Positions 46,909-57,188 are shown, numbered from the stretch's first letter. The stretch is 64,000 nucleotides of DNA from Vanessa cardui (GCF_905220365.1 NC_061135.1:4481501-4545500); one strand, 5' to 3'. Translations and numbers: made by a program. The notes: generated by a model not told the origin, from the sequence alone.

Positions 46909-49900
46909 GTGCTTGGTATCGGTAACTTTTTAAAATATTAAGCAGTAAGATTATTATAATTTGACTATATCTCGGTATTTGTTACCTCACTGAAAACTGT
47001 GGCCCCAGGGCAGTTTCCCCGGTCGCCCTTCCCTAAATCCGGCCTGTTCATTAGTTTACATTGCACTCGCGACCTTTGTACTGCGGTTTTATAATATGGA
47101 GAATTACTGTGCAACCGTATAGTAGGTTATCTCTGCCCGCAGATATTACCATAGACATCTTAGTATCTTACTATGTAGCCCGCACTATCAGTAATAGAAC
47201 CCGATACGTGTTCCTTGTCCCGGCAATCCCCTTAGCTGATTCATCAACCCATAGACTAGACAACGATCAGATGAAATGTAACTATGCATATAAAATAGGA
47301 TAATAAAGATAAAATAAATAATAATCAAGAAATAAGGATAAACTTGTAACTCCCAGTTTCCGTTTGCATACGGTAAATAGAACGTTTTTGGGCAATGGTA
47401 TACGCATATATAATAAGATACCGGAAAATATAATCAATTTACCATTCTCAAAATTTAAAAAGATTATTAAGACTTAATTAATAGATAAATCATATTATTC
47501 AATAAAAGAGTTAGGCTCGGGTTCCATCTTAGGACACTAATTACTGTAAATTGCACATTTACAACAGCTTTGTAAATCTGTTTATTTAAAAAGAGCAACT
47601 ATGCGATTTTTTTGCCGTTTCTTCTCGCTAGAAGCTGCTTTCCGAAACGGTGGTAGTATCTAATTGTTGACGATTCAAAAACGTTTCTTTGTGAAGTTTA
47701 CTTGAAAAAAATTGATTTGATTTCATTTGAAAAAAGGCTTATATACTTGCCTAAGCTGTAAAAGCAACTTGTAATAAAATATACAGTATACTTCAATAAA
47801 AAAGTGTTGGAGCTTGCGGTAGGTCAATACTGATTTCATAATTTTAATTTTAATGTTTACAAAAAATACTGTTTTTATCCTTAGCGAAGCAAGAACGAAA
47901 TTTATACACGAGAAACAGCTATTTTAATAATTATTATACAGTGAACTTTATAAATAAAAAAATGTGCTATTTTAATAATTGACACAACTGTTTTAATAAT
48001 TGATTTAATAAATTACTAAATTTCTAGATTTGATTCTTGTTGAGAATAATAAACTGTGATTGAAATAACTAAGTTATTTAAAACTAGTGTCGCCTATGGC
48101 TTCACTCGTTTTAATGTTTTGGTTGTCATGTGTAAGGCAAGAACAGTATCCGTTGACCTTGCTAGGAATTCAAATTTGCTTCATTCCAAATTTCATCACA
48201 TTTGAGCAGTCTAGTAGTGAAAATGCAACAAACGTCTAAACTTTCTACTTCTATTTTATTTAAAAGAAAATCTTTTAAATATTTATTATTTCTAGAGGAA
48301 TAAAATATTCTAAACCCAACCCGAGCATTTAATATTTAAAAGAAATACTAAACTAGAACTAGAAATAACGTTCAACACAGTGGTTGGACGTTGTGTTCAA
48401 CAAAATGGCTGACTGAAGATTAGCCCTTTACTAGGAACCGGCGTTTAATTAAGCGGCTTAATTAGCTGGCTGATTTAACTTGGCTGCGACATATATATAT
48501 TTACCATTACAGCATTCCCAGAGCATAATGGAGAGGGAATACACATCGCTCTTAGAACACGGATGAACAAAGCCCTCCTCGTCAGGCTCGAAGAGCTCAG
48601 GAGCCTGCCAGCGATAGTGCTCTGATTCGGAGTAAGCTTTGTAGTGCTTAGATACGGCGTTGGAGCTCAGGTACGCCTCGGACGAGCGCTGAGACAGGAG
48701 CGGCTCGGAGTCCGAAGTCACGTCGCGGCTTTCTGGAAAACAAATCATGGGTATTATAGGTTATACTCTACTTATAAGATTTAATTATACTTTGAAGTTC
48801 CACGCTATCTCCTCCTAATCCTGTGAGCTAACCCTGAAACCTAGAACTAACTTACTCATTACAACAACATACTAGTTTCCGAGAGATCATTGTTCGAGAT
48901 GTCTGAATAATCGATGTTATTTAACTTTGAATTCGCGACAAAATTGCTTTTGAGCTGACGAAATTGGTTTTCTTCGGCGGAAACTTTTCAAACCGATAGT
49001 AGTTCCATATTAAAGTTAACCCTGCTCAATTATGACATAAAGTGCTTTCAAGCACAGTCAGAGTAAGAAAACATTCGTCAGTTACCAAATTCATTCCATT
49101 ATCAAGTCTTATCTTTGTAACTTTTGATTCTCACCATCAAATAATTGCGACGAAATATGTCATTCACAATCGGTAAAACAGATTATCGTTAATACTGAGC
49201 ACACGAAAAATAGATCTTAAGATGACGAACCTTTTCTTACCCCGACTGTACTTAACAATATTAATAATAAACTTTACTGAAAAAACACAATGCTTACATA
49301 ATAGATTAGAACATATGGCACAATATGAATCTTTTTAAACTTAGCTTAAACGATTACAATGATTTCCATTGGTTTTGGTGCATTATGGTTTTAGCAATTT
49401 TAAAATGTTTGATTATCTTTGGACCCCAAACTAGGAGACCTGTATCGTGGGGCCGAAATTTTACTGAAATGTGACTTACTTGAAGAAAGTTTATTTTGAT
49501 TTGTGACACTTACCACTTAAGTTGACGTACTGCGGCTCCGACGAATACATTTCATACCCCTTGTCCTCGTTACCCTTCGGAGCCGGAAGTTTCGTACATG
49601 GTCCCAGGTCGGAGAGTTTCGCAGTGTCTTGCGCGGTTATCATTACGCTCATGCTGGACAGTTCAGTGTGGAGGTAGCCTTGCATGTGTAGGAATACTAA
49701 CGCGTTCGCGATGTCTAATGCGTAGTGGACCGATGTTTGAACACTTAAAATACGACCCTGGAAATTATATAGCGGAACATTAATGCAGTTATTTTCATAA
49801 TATAATTCGGCAGACGGCCATAGAGGCCACCTAATGGTAAGTGGTTCTGTAGTTACCTTAGCTTCGTAATTACACTGGCTCACTCACCCTTCAAATCGTA

Positions 49901-51741
49901 AGACAGCTAAGTAGTTGTTGTTGTTTGTTTGTCCTTATATATTTAAAACGTTATATAACTATAAATATATTTTACCTGTACATGAAGTATACCAAACAGT
50001 GTATCGATGCATCTTTCGCATATTATATGAATATTACTATTTACATCCGGATAGAGTCCCATGAGAAGTATTATATTTGGATGGCGACATTTTCTGTAAA
50101 ATAATAAAAAAAGATTCAATTACACCAACCTAATTAAATATAAGAAAAAGTATCCTATTATGTATACCTGTCTTATGAAAATCACAGGATAAATTTTAGA
50201 AAAGAACCGATATGGTCTCTTGTATTAAGCAAGCAAAACTTAACCCAGTATTCTGGGGGCGCTAATAAGAGCACGCTGTACGTCTGGACATTTCGAATTG
50301 GACCGTTGAATATTATTTGGTGGACAGGGGAGATCGCCGAAACACTGCTTGCGACCGGGCGCTTATTGTGCTTAGGGCAGAGCTGGTCAAAACCAAAGAT
50401 CACAGATTCAACATCCTACAAAACCGACTAAGTCCAATTTTTATTTTATTTATCTTGACAGATCAAATTCGAGTATATTGCAAAATTCAACAAAACTTTC
50501 CTTTACCATGCAGATAAGTTCGAATACCTTCGTAAAGAGAGATGATTCTACAGTAAAAGCAACAGTTGCAAAAGTAACCTTAGTATATTTATCTCCATGT
50601 TCCGTTTCTTCTTGACATGCTCGATGGTGACTCCGGCCAGCTTTTTGATCTGCACTGGCACCACTCCCCACTTGCCGTTGCTCCATGCTTTGCTCTTATC
50701 AATCGTCACATTCAAATTGCATGCACTCGCGATCGGTAGTCCGAACATGCTTACGTCACTCTACGAACAATCAGCGAGACAATTGGAACCGGTTTCTCGT
50801 ACTATTTCTGTTTGCAAGTAACGTGCAGTAAAAAGCGAACGAGACATGCAAATAGATTTAATAGCACCTGCGTTTAATACGTTCTTATATGAATGTTTTT
50901 GCTAATTATTTACAAGACATAGAGAAGTGATAAAGTGCTGTTTCTTTTATCTTGTGCTTGATGATTTGCTTTGAGACTTACCTTACTATCGTCAGATTTG
51001 CTCGTGTTCAGCGATGGCGCCTGCAGCTGCTCATCCGCCCACTGGTCAAAGTGTTTCAATTCACTCATCACCTCCCAAAGCTTCTCTTCGCAACTATCAT
51101 TCCGATGGCTCCCCGAACTCGAGCTAGGTGTTTTCACATCCCCAGCCGTCTGCACCCCGTCAACTTCCTCTTCGTCGCTTCTCGCTCCGTCCAAAAAGTT
51201 TTTAGTGTCGAAAGGTAACGAATTGTTCTTGAAGAAAAATGGCGGAGACAACGGTTGGTCGTCTTTAAAATCGATATGCTTTTGAATAAAGAAGTCTGGC
51301 GAGCGTTGATTCGAGTTATGACGGTTAGTTTGACGTGGCTCCGAATACGACGCCGCCGTGAACATATTGCCCGGCATGAAGACTTGGTTTTGAAAGAGAA
51401 ACTGTATGTTCGGTACACCTTCGTGGACTTTTTCTTCGGAATGGGCGCTTCGAGTCCGTTTGTGCGATTTTTTTTTATATTTGTTAGCGGATTTTTTCTC
51501 ATAATTAAACGTGCTGTCTGGATCGCCGGTGCAATCCGTGCAAGAGACGGGAAGAGAGTGACGTCCGCATTTCTTCTTTACGGGTGTTACTTGCAGATCT
51601 TTGCTACCAGACGATCTCCTTGCTTGGAATTCGGCGAGATCGCGTTTGTATTCTTCTGTCCGTATAGTTCCGACTTGTATAGGAGTATCGTCAATGGAGG
51701 GCGAGGGGCCTACATGGCTGGTCGTGACGGTCACACGTTCT
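33705..51741 (-). CDS. TEX14-like pseudokinase, at least 13 exons, 5' end missing
   Basis: Minus-strand exons: 50982-51741, 50579-50760, 49976-50093, 49514-49757, 48505-48732, 45422-45612, 39698-40472, 39147-39309, about 38408-38572 (donor uncertain), 37164-37261, 35816-35915, 34932-35418 and 33705-34391. Phases agree at every join, giving roughly 1400 residues. A Ser-rich leader precedes a protein-kinase-like domain: the beta-3 Lys (VPVQIKKL), RHPNIILLMGLY, ERCIDTLFGILH, FLHMQGYLHTELSSMSV, KLSDLG, YRWQAPELF, KSDVYSLSIMLWE and LPWKALSYGKLKK. The order and the text resemble TEX14, the germ-cell intercellular-bridge pseudokinase. HRD reads HTE (49662-49670), so catalysis is unlikely; DFG reads DLG. 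No ankyrin repeats are visible, but the first exon here begins at an acceptor, so upstream exons exist. The long C-terminal half is Ser/Asp-rich and unrecognised. Four introns hold 5S rRNA genes. Confidence 0.72.
35505..35623 (-). rRNA. 5S rRNA: 5S rRNA, copy A
   Basis: On the minus strand 119 bases read GCCAACGTCCATACCACGTT to the 3' CATTGGCC end, with internal promoter boxes GTTAAGCAACGTCG (box A) and GATGGGTGACCGCCTGGGAA (box C). A TTTTTT run follows directly, as a polymerase III stop. One closing-stem base differs (CATTGGC against CGTTGGC), giving one mismatch. It lies in the intron between exons 35418 and 35816 of the TEX14-like gene. Confidence 0.9.
36348..36369. repeat. Small hairpin, 9-bp stem, 4-nt loop
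   Basis: AACTTCTAG and CTAGAAGTT flank TAAG. It lies 15 bases before the larger hairpin at 36385-36443. Confidence 0.7.
36385..36443. repeat. Perfect 27-bp inverted repeat, 5-nt loop
   Basis: The arms 36385-36411 and 36417-36443 are exact reverse complements around TGTCG. The arm contains GATAAATATGGCATGGCAGA. It lies in a TEX14-like intron and has the same size and loop as the hairpins at 55811 and 57189. Confidence 0.88.
37626..37744 (-). rRNA. 5S rRNA: 5S rRNA, copy B
   Basis: 119 bases with the same body as copy A and an intact closing stem (GCCAACG with CGTTGGC). TTTTT follows the 3' end. The 3' part reads GCGTGCCGTTGGCC. It lies in the intron between exons 37261 and 38408 of the TEX14-like gene. 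Confidence 0.92.
38609..39002 (+). mobile_element. Family-2 SINE interrupted by a poly(T)-headed insertion
   Basis: GTGCCACCTGATGGTAAGTG to AGCCCTACCACCAAG is a family-2 copy. At 38736-38888 it is broken by a T run followed by a G+C-rich piece (GGCCAGAGTGGCCTCTACGG), which has the look of a truncated antisense retroposon. The family resumes at CTGTAGTTACACTGG. Confidence 0.75.
39341..39459 (-). rRNA. 5S rRNA: 5S rRNA, copy C
   Basis: 119 bases, same boxes A and C and an intact closing stem. One change from copies A and B (GACCGCTTGGGAA). TTTTT follows within two bases. The 3' end is only 31 bases upstream of the TEX14-like exon starting at 39309, so it sits where a branch point would normally be sought. 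Confidence 0.9.
40648..40766 (-). rRNA. 5S rRNA: 5S rRNA, copy D
   Basis: 119 bases, intact closing stem. It differs from copies A-C inside box C (GGATGGGTCACCGCC rather than GGGTGACC) and near the 5' end (GAACACACC). Only TTTT follows, two bases past the end, a weaker polymerase III stop. It lies in the large intron between exons 40472 and 45422. Confidence 0.88.
41704..41795. repeat. Dispersed repeat with a GAGCACTTTACAGCGTTCG core
   Basis: GTTATAACGGATTTGAATCG through CCCGACGTTTCGAGCACTTT and GTTCGTGGTCAC recurs at 54627-54723. The core CGAGCACT...AGTGTTCG is a small imperfect palindrome. The family was not identified. The SINE-RTE composite starting at 41823 is inserted just beside this copy. 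Confidence 0.6.
42018..45237 (-). mobile_element. RTE-clade non-LTR retrotransposon, full length, copy 2
   Basis: Bounded by the 11-bp duplication AGATGAATTAT (42007-42017 and 45238-45248). Sense strand starts GGGATGTAAGGGGGCGCAAA and ends with a TTGGA-type short repeat, where copy 1 has GAT repeats. The body is about 3.2 kb and keeps an uninterrupted reading frame. It lies within a TEX14-like intron, on the same strand as the gene. Confidence 0.92.
42035..45088 (-). CDS. RTE endonuclease-reverse transcriptase, intact
   Basis: A 1017-residue frame with no stop or shift. Residues 1-75 form a Pro/Gly-rich leader. An apurinic/apyrimidinic-type endonuclease follows (LATYNGRTLR about 77-86, GDFNAKVG 217-224, SDHRL 309-313). 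The reverse transcriptase has FFKKGDKTLLKNYRPISLL, QAGFRTGYATIDHI, FVDYEKAFDSVE, GVRQGDVISPKLF and the catalytic FADD at about 763-766. The C-terminus keeps WAGHICRR, RWGKRVLEWRPR and KRSVGRPRARWSDD, usual in arthropod RTE elements. The single ORF and short repeat tail fit RTE rather than Jockey or R1, but the clade was judged by eye. Long plus-strand frames over it are shadows. Confidence 0.92.
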   Translation of the reverse strand: MTGSSVTGASSYVLRSPTRLPSVAIMGNILYMQHSHKPRPPVPGSPAIPRHGGDDGNGGTGGAKNHRATGGHHNRLTLATYNGRTLRLDSHLAQLEVELGKIRWHILGLCEVRREGEDTVTLDSGHLMYFREGDQQSQGGVGFLVNKSLADNVVEISSVSNRVAYLVIKLTERYSLKVVQAYAPTSTHSDDEVEELFDDISRALHFTTKTHYNVVMGDFNAKVGVQSYRKSVVGPHGFGSRNHRGQMLVNFLEREGLFLMNSFFKKQPQRKWTWQSPDTMTKNEIDFIMTDKRHIFRDVSVINRFNTGSDHRLVRGSLNIDFRVERVRLMKSTLRPKLLQPIAGSETFQSNLENRFTAVKTTTDVNQTLENVVRILREEGTRFCGMQRKGRKSKLSEETLGLMKKRRESPPVTSSEKRQLNREISKRVQHDLRCSNTLTIERAIEQNRGSKVFVQSLGRSHLTKLTASSGEVVSSKTAVLSEVEDFYGQLYASHAPRPDPENEDSRATLTRHFSEDLPEVSIGEIEIALKQLKNGKAPGEDGITIELLKAGGNPVLKELQKLFNSVFFEGRTPEAWSRSVVVLFFKKGDKTLLKNYRPISLLSHVYKLFSRVITNRLARRFDEFQPPEQAGFRTGYATIDHIHTVRQIIQKSQEYNRPLCLAFVDYEKAFDSVEIWAVLESLQRCQVDWRYIQVMRCLYEAATMSVRVQNQQTNPIPLHRGVRQGDVISPKLFTNAMEDMFKTLNWKGRGININGEYISHLRFADDIVIVAETLQDLQQMLNDLAESSMRIGLRMNLDKTKVMFNEHVLPEPIAIHGTVLEVVQKYVYLGQTLRFGRNNLEDEVNRRIQLGWAAFGKLRRIFTSSIPQCLKTKVFNQCVLPVMTYGAETWTLTARLVHQFKVAQRAMERAMLGVSLRDRIRNEAIRQRTKVIDIAHRISKLKWQWAGHICRRTDNRWGKRVLEWRPRLGKRSVGRPRARWSDDLRKTAGRSWMRVAQERSQWRAIGEAYVQQWTEMG
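45640..45857 (-). mobile_element. tRNA-like SINE (family 3)
   Basis: On the minus strand the head reads GACCTCCATGGTCGAGTGGT (A box) and CCCGGGTTCGATTCCCGG (B box). The tail runs to ACATACATTACTCTGAT reversed. It begins 28 bases upstream of the TEX14-like exon at 45612. The head is too degenerate in other arms to be called a tRNA gene. Confidence 0.75.
46689..46861 (-). mobile_element. Family-1 SINE, 3' half
   Basis: AACAGCCTGTACATTTCCC through CGATGTTTTCCTTCACCGCT, then the copy stops at a TA microsatellite. The TAATGGAAGAGGAGGCC variant matches the copy at 15447. The tRNA-like head is missing. Confidence 0.78.
46861..46905. repeat. (TA)n microsatellite
   Basis: About 22 TA units directly join the broken SINE; a likely replication slippage site. 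Confidence 0.9.
49245..49455 (-). repeat. 3'-end-like repeat, inverted partner of 52478-52690
   Basis: AATAATAATAAACTTTACTG and TTGGTTTTGGTGCATTATGG reversed match 52478-52690 over about 200 bases. In its sense direction it ends AATAAAGTTTATTATTATT, so it resembles the 3' end of a retroposon. Confidence 0.7.
49808..49900 (+). repeat. Family-2 SINE fragment with internal deletion
   Basis: GGCCACCTAATGGTAAGTGG and ACACTGGCTCACTCACCCTT are family-2 blocks brought close together. It lies 51 bases upstream of the TEX14-like exon at 49757. Confidence 0.6.
50160..50420 (-). other. Unassigned open stretch in a TEX14-like intron
   Basis: A minus-strand frame includes FGFDQLCPKHNKRP and SVLLLAPPEYWVKF. 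It is G+C-richer than its surroundings. Splice phases of the flanking exons (50579 and 50093) join perfectly without it, so it is probably a transposon remnant rather than an exon. Confidence 0.3.
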
Positions 51742-54060
51742 CTGCGAACAAAAATATATACAACCTATTTTATTTAAACTACCTTTAAGTTATTTACACG
51801 TAATTTATACAGTTTTACTGAGACGTAAAATAATAATATAACGATTAACTTGTAATTCAAAGTAAACGTGTAAATTGTAGCATGCATGTGTATGACACAC
51901 TTGCGCATGTTATGTTGAGCGGAACGATCAACAATACAACAGAAGATGACGCCACCGGTTCATTACGACACGAATACCAAATTCTATATCCATTAATTTG
52001 ATCCGTGCACGGCAATAAACTCTATTGAATATATCGATTATGTGTAACAAATATTTATTGCTTTTAATGTGTATTTTTATTCGTTACTTTGATATTTACG
52101 AAATTTTAGTTTCACATTTATTTAAACAATAAAAATAACATAACAGCGCGAAAATAATTTTTATTTCATCTTTGATCTTTGACTCTCACCATTAGTATTA
52201 GATTATTTATTACTATATTCTACGAATTTATAGATATATACGAATCTCAACAATTAATAAGATTAGCGTGAAGTTTAATTATAAATGCAGTGTACACATT
52301 GCCTGTATGTAATACACAACATAAAGTAATACTTACACAAAACTTTCAATAGAAATACTTGGTATGACTAATAATTAATATTACTTACTAACAAGTTACA
52401 CCAAACACAAATGCTATAGGTATAGAGTATCAGATTGGTGAATATTTAAGTCTTGGTCCGATGATAAGCAACCAGTGAAATCAAGTGTTCGGGCCCCACG
52501 ATACAGGTTTCCTAGTGTGGGGTCCAAAGATAATAAAAATTTTTAAAATTGCTAAAACCATAATGCACCAAAACCAATGGAAAACATTGTAATCGTTTAA
52601 GCTAAGTTTAAGAAGATTAATATTGTGCCATATGTTCTAATCTATTATGTAAGCATTGTGTTTTTTCAATAAAGTTTATTATTATTATTATATGCTTTGA
52701 ATGAAACAATTTAAGATTTTTGCCAAAAAAAATAAATAATTTTAAAAAGATGGGAGACAGGTTAACCGAGTAATTATAGTGAACTAAGAAATTAAGTACG
52801 CAGCGTGGGACGACCGCTGAGACTTAACTGGTTTTTGTGACGGATCTCATTGTTCAGTTACTTTAACAATTTCCATAGCGGTGATTAACTTTGAACTAGC
52901 CCACAGCTCGCTGCGACTACAATGGCATTTCAACCGTGAATACATCGAGTCGCAACTGACTTTTACTCGCGATAGTTTTCTATCATTGTAGATATTACTT
53001 ATCTCATCGACGTTTGTTAAGTGTTATGCAGATGACCCTTTGTTTTTTTTGTGAACACTTTTGCTTTTTTTTGTTTATAAACAATAACAAGACCTACCAT
53101 ATTAAGATTTTTTTTTATACGATTAAAGCAAATCTATTGATATTTTCAGGTAATAAAACAATAATATGTATCTATAGAAGAGTATCTAGTAGATAATTTA
53201 GGTTGCCTATGGTTTTATTCTTCCGCCAAAACGAAATTATTTTATTCCGCTTTTCAGGGAGAGTGAGCAATTAGTGTACTTACCGTGTACCTATAGTTAA
53301 CTACCTACTGAGGTGGTATCTTCATACATACTATCTTGGTTTTCAAAGATAATAACGCATTGGCTATGTAAAGACCTCTACTGCTATTTATCTTGGAGAT
53401 TGATCTTCAAATAAAGGCACAGAATGTGTCTTGACATTGACTTTTCAGTAAAGCTATTTTAATTTTATTATATGGTGTAGGCATATGAATTGTTTGACAA
53501 ATAGCAAGTGTGACGACGTAAGTATGGTTTCGTTGCAATGGTCCAATGCGTTTTAAATTGAGACCGTTTAATTTTTTTACCAAAAGGTAAAATATGAAAT
53601 GCGAAGAATAACGTTGAAACATAATATGAATCTGATATTTCTAATGAGGACTGTATTTTACTTTATAAAAATCTTTGAAGAACTCAATGTTCTTGATAAG
53701 CGATAAGTAAACAAATGATCAATTACCAAATAACAATTGAAGAAATTTTATATATTATATTTAGATATACCTTTCCATCGTAGTTCAATAATATTAACAA
53801 AATACTAAACGATATGTGTATGTATACCTACTTTATTCATACCAATAATTTTATTATGAGAAACTATCATCAGTATCAAAACAATCAAAGATTCCAATGA
53901 AAAATTATAAAATCTTGTCAACCAAAGAAAGAAAGCGCGCGCGACTGCTAAAATTGCTTTAATCTCAACTACTTGTTGCGCTATGTAATAAAATACACAA
54001 CGTTCATAGGGTTCAATCAACGAAACAGTGGACAGTTAATCAAGTGAGATTCAACAACAA
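51742..54060. other. Region upstream of the first visible TEX14-like exon
   Basis: Mostly AT-rich with no supported coding exon. It includes the repeat at 52478-52690. A strong minus-strand donor (ACACG then GTAAGTACAC, near 53285) has stops in all useful frames before it, so at most it ends a noncoding exon. Confidence 0.3.
52478..52690 (+). repeat. 3'-end-like repeat ending in AATAAAG and ATT units
   Basis: Starts GTGTTCGGGCCCCACGATAC and ends CAATAAAGTTTATTATTATT. The reverse copy lies at 49245-49455; together they are a long inverted pair around five exons. Confidence 0.7.
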
Positions 54061-54093
54061 CAACATTTATTTATTTATTTATTTATTTATTAT

Positions 54094-54305
54094 ATTCTAC
54101 CAACGCGGGTCGGTGGAATACACATGTGGCAGAATTTCTATGAAATTTGTCACATGCAGGTTTCCTCACGATGTTTTCCTTGACCGCTGAGCACGAGACG
54201 AATTATAAAGACAAATTAAGCACATGAATCAGCGTTGGTTGCCTAGGTTTGAACCCGCAATCATCGGTTAAGATGCACGCGTTCTAACCACTGGGCCATC
54301 TCGAC
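54094..54305 (-). mobile_element. Family-1 SINE, tail truncated
   Basis: CCAACGCGGGTCGGTGGAAT through the tRNA-like head ending CTGGGCCATCTCGAC. A TTTA microsatellite (54066-54090) stands where the tail should be. Confidence 0.82.
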
Positions 54306-54626
54306 AAGTGAGACTCACTTGTCTGCAATATTTAGGTACAGTAAAATAATCGTTTTAATTAAAAATCTTAATTTGTTCATGTTTGTTTTTCAGTATTTTA
54401 ATATAATTATATAAACCTTCCCCTTGAACCACTCTTTTTATAGGAAAAAACACATTAAAATTATAAGATCTAAGATGTCGGGAAGCGACTTAGTTTTATG
54501 CTATGTAGAGATATTGTATGCAAAAAATCCACTGAAGGAACCAAACGATTTCGGGAGCATAAAATACAATTACAAACAATATTCTTTAATTTAATTATTG
54601 AATACACTATTATACATTTAAATAAA

Positions 54627-54723
54627 ACTAATTATAACGGATTTAAATCGCGTATATTAGATAATTATTTTTTTAAACATCCCGACGTTTCGAGCACTTT
54701 GCAGTGTTCGTGGTCACGGGTAG
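54627..54723. repeat. Second copy of the GAGCACTTTGCAGTGTTCG repeat
   Basis: Matches 41704-41795, including ATAACGGATTTAAATCGCGT and CCCGACGTTTCGAGCACTTT. Confidence 0.6.
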
Positions 54724-54759
54724 ACCTTTAAATACTTTATCACTTTGAATGTTACCCTC

Positions 54760-54803
54760 GCGGGTCGCTTGTTATATATGTTTATATATAACAAGCTACC
54801 CGC
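54760..54803. repeat. 20-bp hairpin joining two Helitron 3' ends
   Basis: GCGGGTCGCTTGTTATATAT (54760-54779) pairs with 54784-54803 around a 4-nt loop, one mismatch. The G+C part is the Helitron terminal sequence in both orientations. Confidence 0.7.
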
Positions 54804-55036
54804 CCCGGCTTCACACGGGTACATGATATGTATCCTTATATTATGACCAAATTACATGAAATAATTATAAATGGTAGCATATGTATTATTTTGAACATAA
54901 CTTATATTACTCTAAAATTTCATCCAAATCCGTTGAGTAGTTTTTTCGTGAAAGAGTAACAAACAAACATACATATTACATACATACATCCTTCCTCACA
55001 AAGTCACAAACTTTCGCAATTATAATATTAGTAGGA
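54793..55036 (-). mobile_element. Non-autonomous Helitron-like element
   Basis: On the minus strand it begins TCCTACTAATATTATAATTG and ends GTGAAGCCGGGGCGGGTAGC, with GTGACTTTGTGAGGAAGG after the start. It has the 5' TC and G+C-rich 3' end of Helitrons; the last bases are CTTG rather than CTAG. Confidence 0.6.
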
Positions 55037-56588
55037 TAGGATAGTTATTACTTGGATTAATTTTAAGTGCTTAGTGATAAGCTGATGACGTAACGTTTTT
55101 TCACTAAATAAATATCAGTATTAAAAACTAAACTTTTACTGAGAGCCAGACGTTTTAATCACCAAAACGGCCAACAGGCCGTCACGCTGTTTACAATCTA
55201 CGTGTCTATCAGCGGTGGGTCGTGAAATACTATTAAATATAGTGATCAGTTTGTAATTCGTTATGTATTCAAAAATTACCTATGACTAACGCAATGATCA
55301 CGAAATACATTCAGAAAGTCTAGTTCTTTATAAATTTCGTTTAGACATTTGTTTTAAATATAAGTTTTATAATAGAAAATGATTATAAGGCATATATTTA
55401 TGTACATCATAGGCTATTGTATAATGCGAAAAATAAAGTGTCTATTTTATTGTAATCAGCATATATAATTTAAAGATGGTTATTTAATAACGAAAGTTGA
55501 AAATAATAAAAATGCATCAATAAACAATCTAAAAAAAATGCTTTTGTTTAACGTTTGTCACGTGACACAAAACGCTCTTGATTTGTAGGTTTTATTATGA
55601 TGTCACTTGCTTGTTAAACTCGTTTGCCTACTGTATGTGGATTATATGGGCCACAGATTACAATGCAGGCAACTGACGTCACCGACTCCATTGCAGCGCG
55701 ATTTTGTCAAAATGCCGTTTTCGCGTACTATTGAATTATTGATTTTTTAGTTTGATATTTTTCAGCAAATATGTACTAGAATTAAAAAATAAAACAACAT
55801 TTACTGGGTCCCTTAACCTCTACTAAACAATATAAAAATCCATTTTATATTATTTAGTAGAGGTTAAGGAGATAAGTATTTTGATTTGATTTGATTTTAA
55901 AAACCAGTCAAATAGCCTATTATACTTTACAAAGAATCTTGGAATTAGTATTCTTTGATTTTACGCAGGTTGCAAAACATTATATTGCATAATATATTTT
56001 TTTATATCTTCGAGTCTCACTACCTAGTTGGTAGGCCACTTGAATTTTACTTTCAAAGATCCGATAACAAATCCGTCAATGTCCTAACGCCACACTAATC
56101 CATAATGAAAATCATTGATTATAATTAAAGATTTCGACGAACGCAATGACATAACGTCAAGTCGAAATTAAATTTGTTTATTTGTGTTTTCTTTATGTAG
56201 TTATATGGTATTAGGTAAAGAATAGGTTATTTTTTCATAAATCCCTGTAACTGTTAAGATTTTGTTATAAATTTGCGACTAGGAAGAACGTATATAAAAA
56301 AGGATGAGTAATGAATACGTAAAAAGCATTAATTTTTTTTAAATATCAATAAATATATGATCTACGTAAATAAGCAATCGATAGTGATGTAAAGAATAAA
56401 TTTCATATATCCGAGTTCTAAATCTACCTTCTAAGTCTTCAGTGTGTATTTTGACCTCAAAATCAGTGCGTAAAACGTCTGCATCTTTCTTTTCGTTTTC
56501 AGCGAGTCGATTTCTTTTTCATTTTATTTTTTACAATTTCGAACTACGTTCCGTGATTATGTGCAGCCCTGGATGTCTGGCTTTTTTT
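55037..56588. other. AT-rich stretch
   Basis: No supported gene. It contains the hairpin at 55811-55869 and otherwise nothing I recognise. Confidence 0.35.
55811..55869. repeat. 27-bp inverted repeat, 5-nt loop
   Basis: Arms 55811-55837 and 55843-55869 match at 26 of 27 positions around ATCCA. The arm includes CCTTAACCTCTACTAAACAA. Confidence 0.85.
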
Positions 56589-56871
56589 ATGGTATAGGTT
56601 GGTGGACGAGCAGATGGGCCACCTGATGGTAAGTGCTTACCATCACCCATAGACAATGACGCTGTAAGAAATATTAACTATTCCTTACATCGCCAATGTG
56701 CCATCAACCTTGGGAACTAAGTTGTTATGTCCCTTGTGCCTGTAGTTACACTGGCTCACTCACCCTTCAAACCGGAACACAACAATACTGAGTACTGTTA
56801 ATTGGCGGTAGAATAACTGATGAGTGGGTGGTACCTACGCAGGCGGGCTTGCACAAAGCCCTACCACCAAG
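56589..56871 (+). mobile_element. SINE-like repeat (family 2), near full length
   Basis: ATGGTATAGGTTGGTGGACG to AAAGCCCTACCACCAAG, the clearest sense-strand copy. It includes CTGTAGTTACACTGGCTCAC. Confidence 0.8.
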
Positions 56872-57188
56872 TGGCTCATGGATTTTCTTTGTTTTCAGGT
56901 TTCATGTTCAGACGCCGCCAAAAACGCAAAAATGATTTTAGTGGGAAATATCCATTCGTATTGAACTTTGTTATCGATATTCGATATAAGCGAATACTGT
57001 ATCGAAATGGCAGCTCTCTAGTTACACTAAATAATTGCACCATTAGCATATTAATAATTAACTTCTACATTAAATCCAACGAATCGTCAATACTATGAAT
57101 GTTTGTGAAATTTATTTACATTAATTGTTAATTTATGACAATGTAACGACAGAAATAATGAATCGTTTAAATAAGTTTTTGTGCGTTG

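Noticed and set aside
51255..51788. Plus-strand frame of 177 codons
   Set aside because: It is antisense to the first visible TEX14-like exon, and its hydrophobic text comes from the Lys/Ser codons there.
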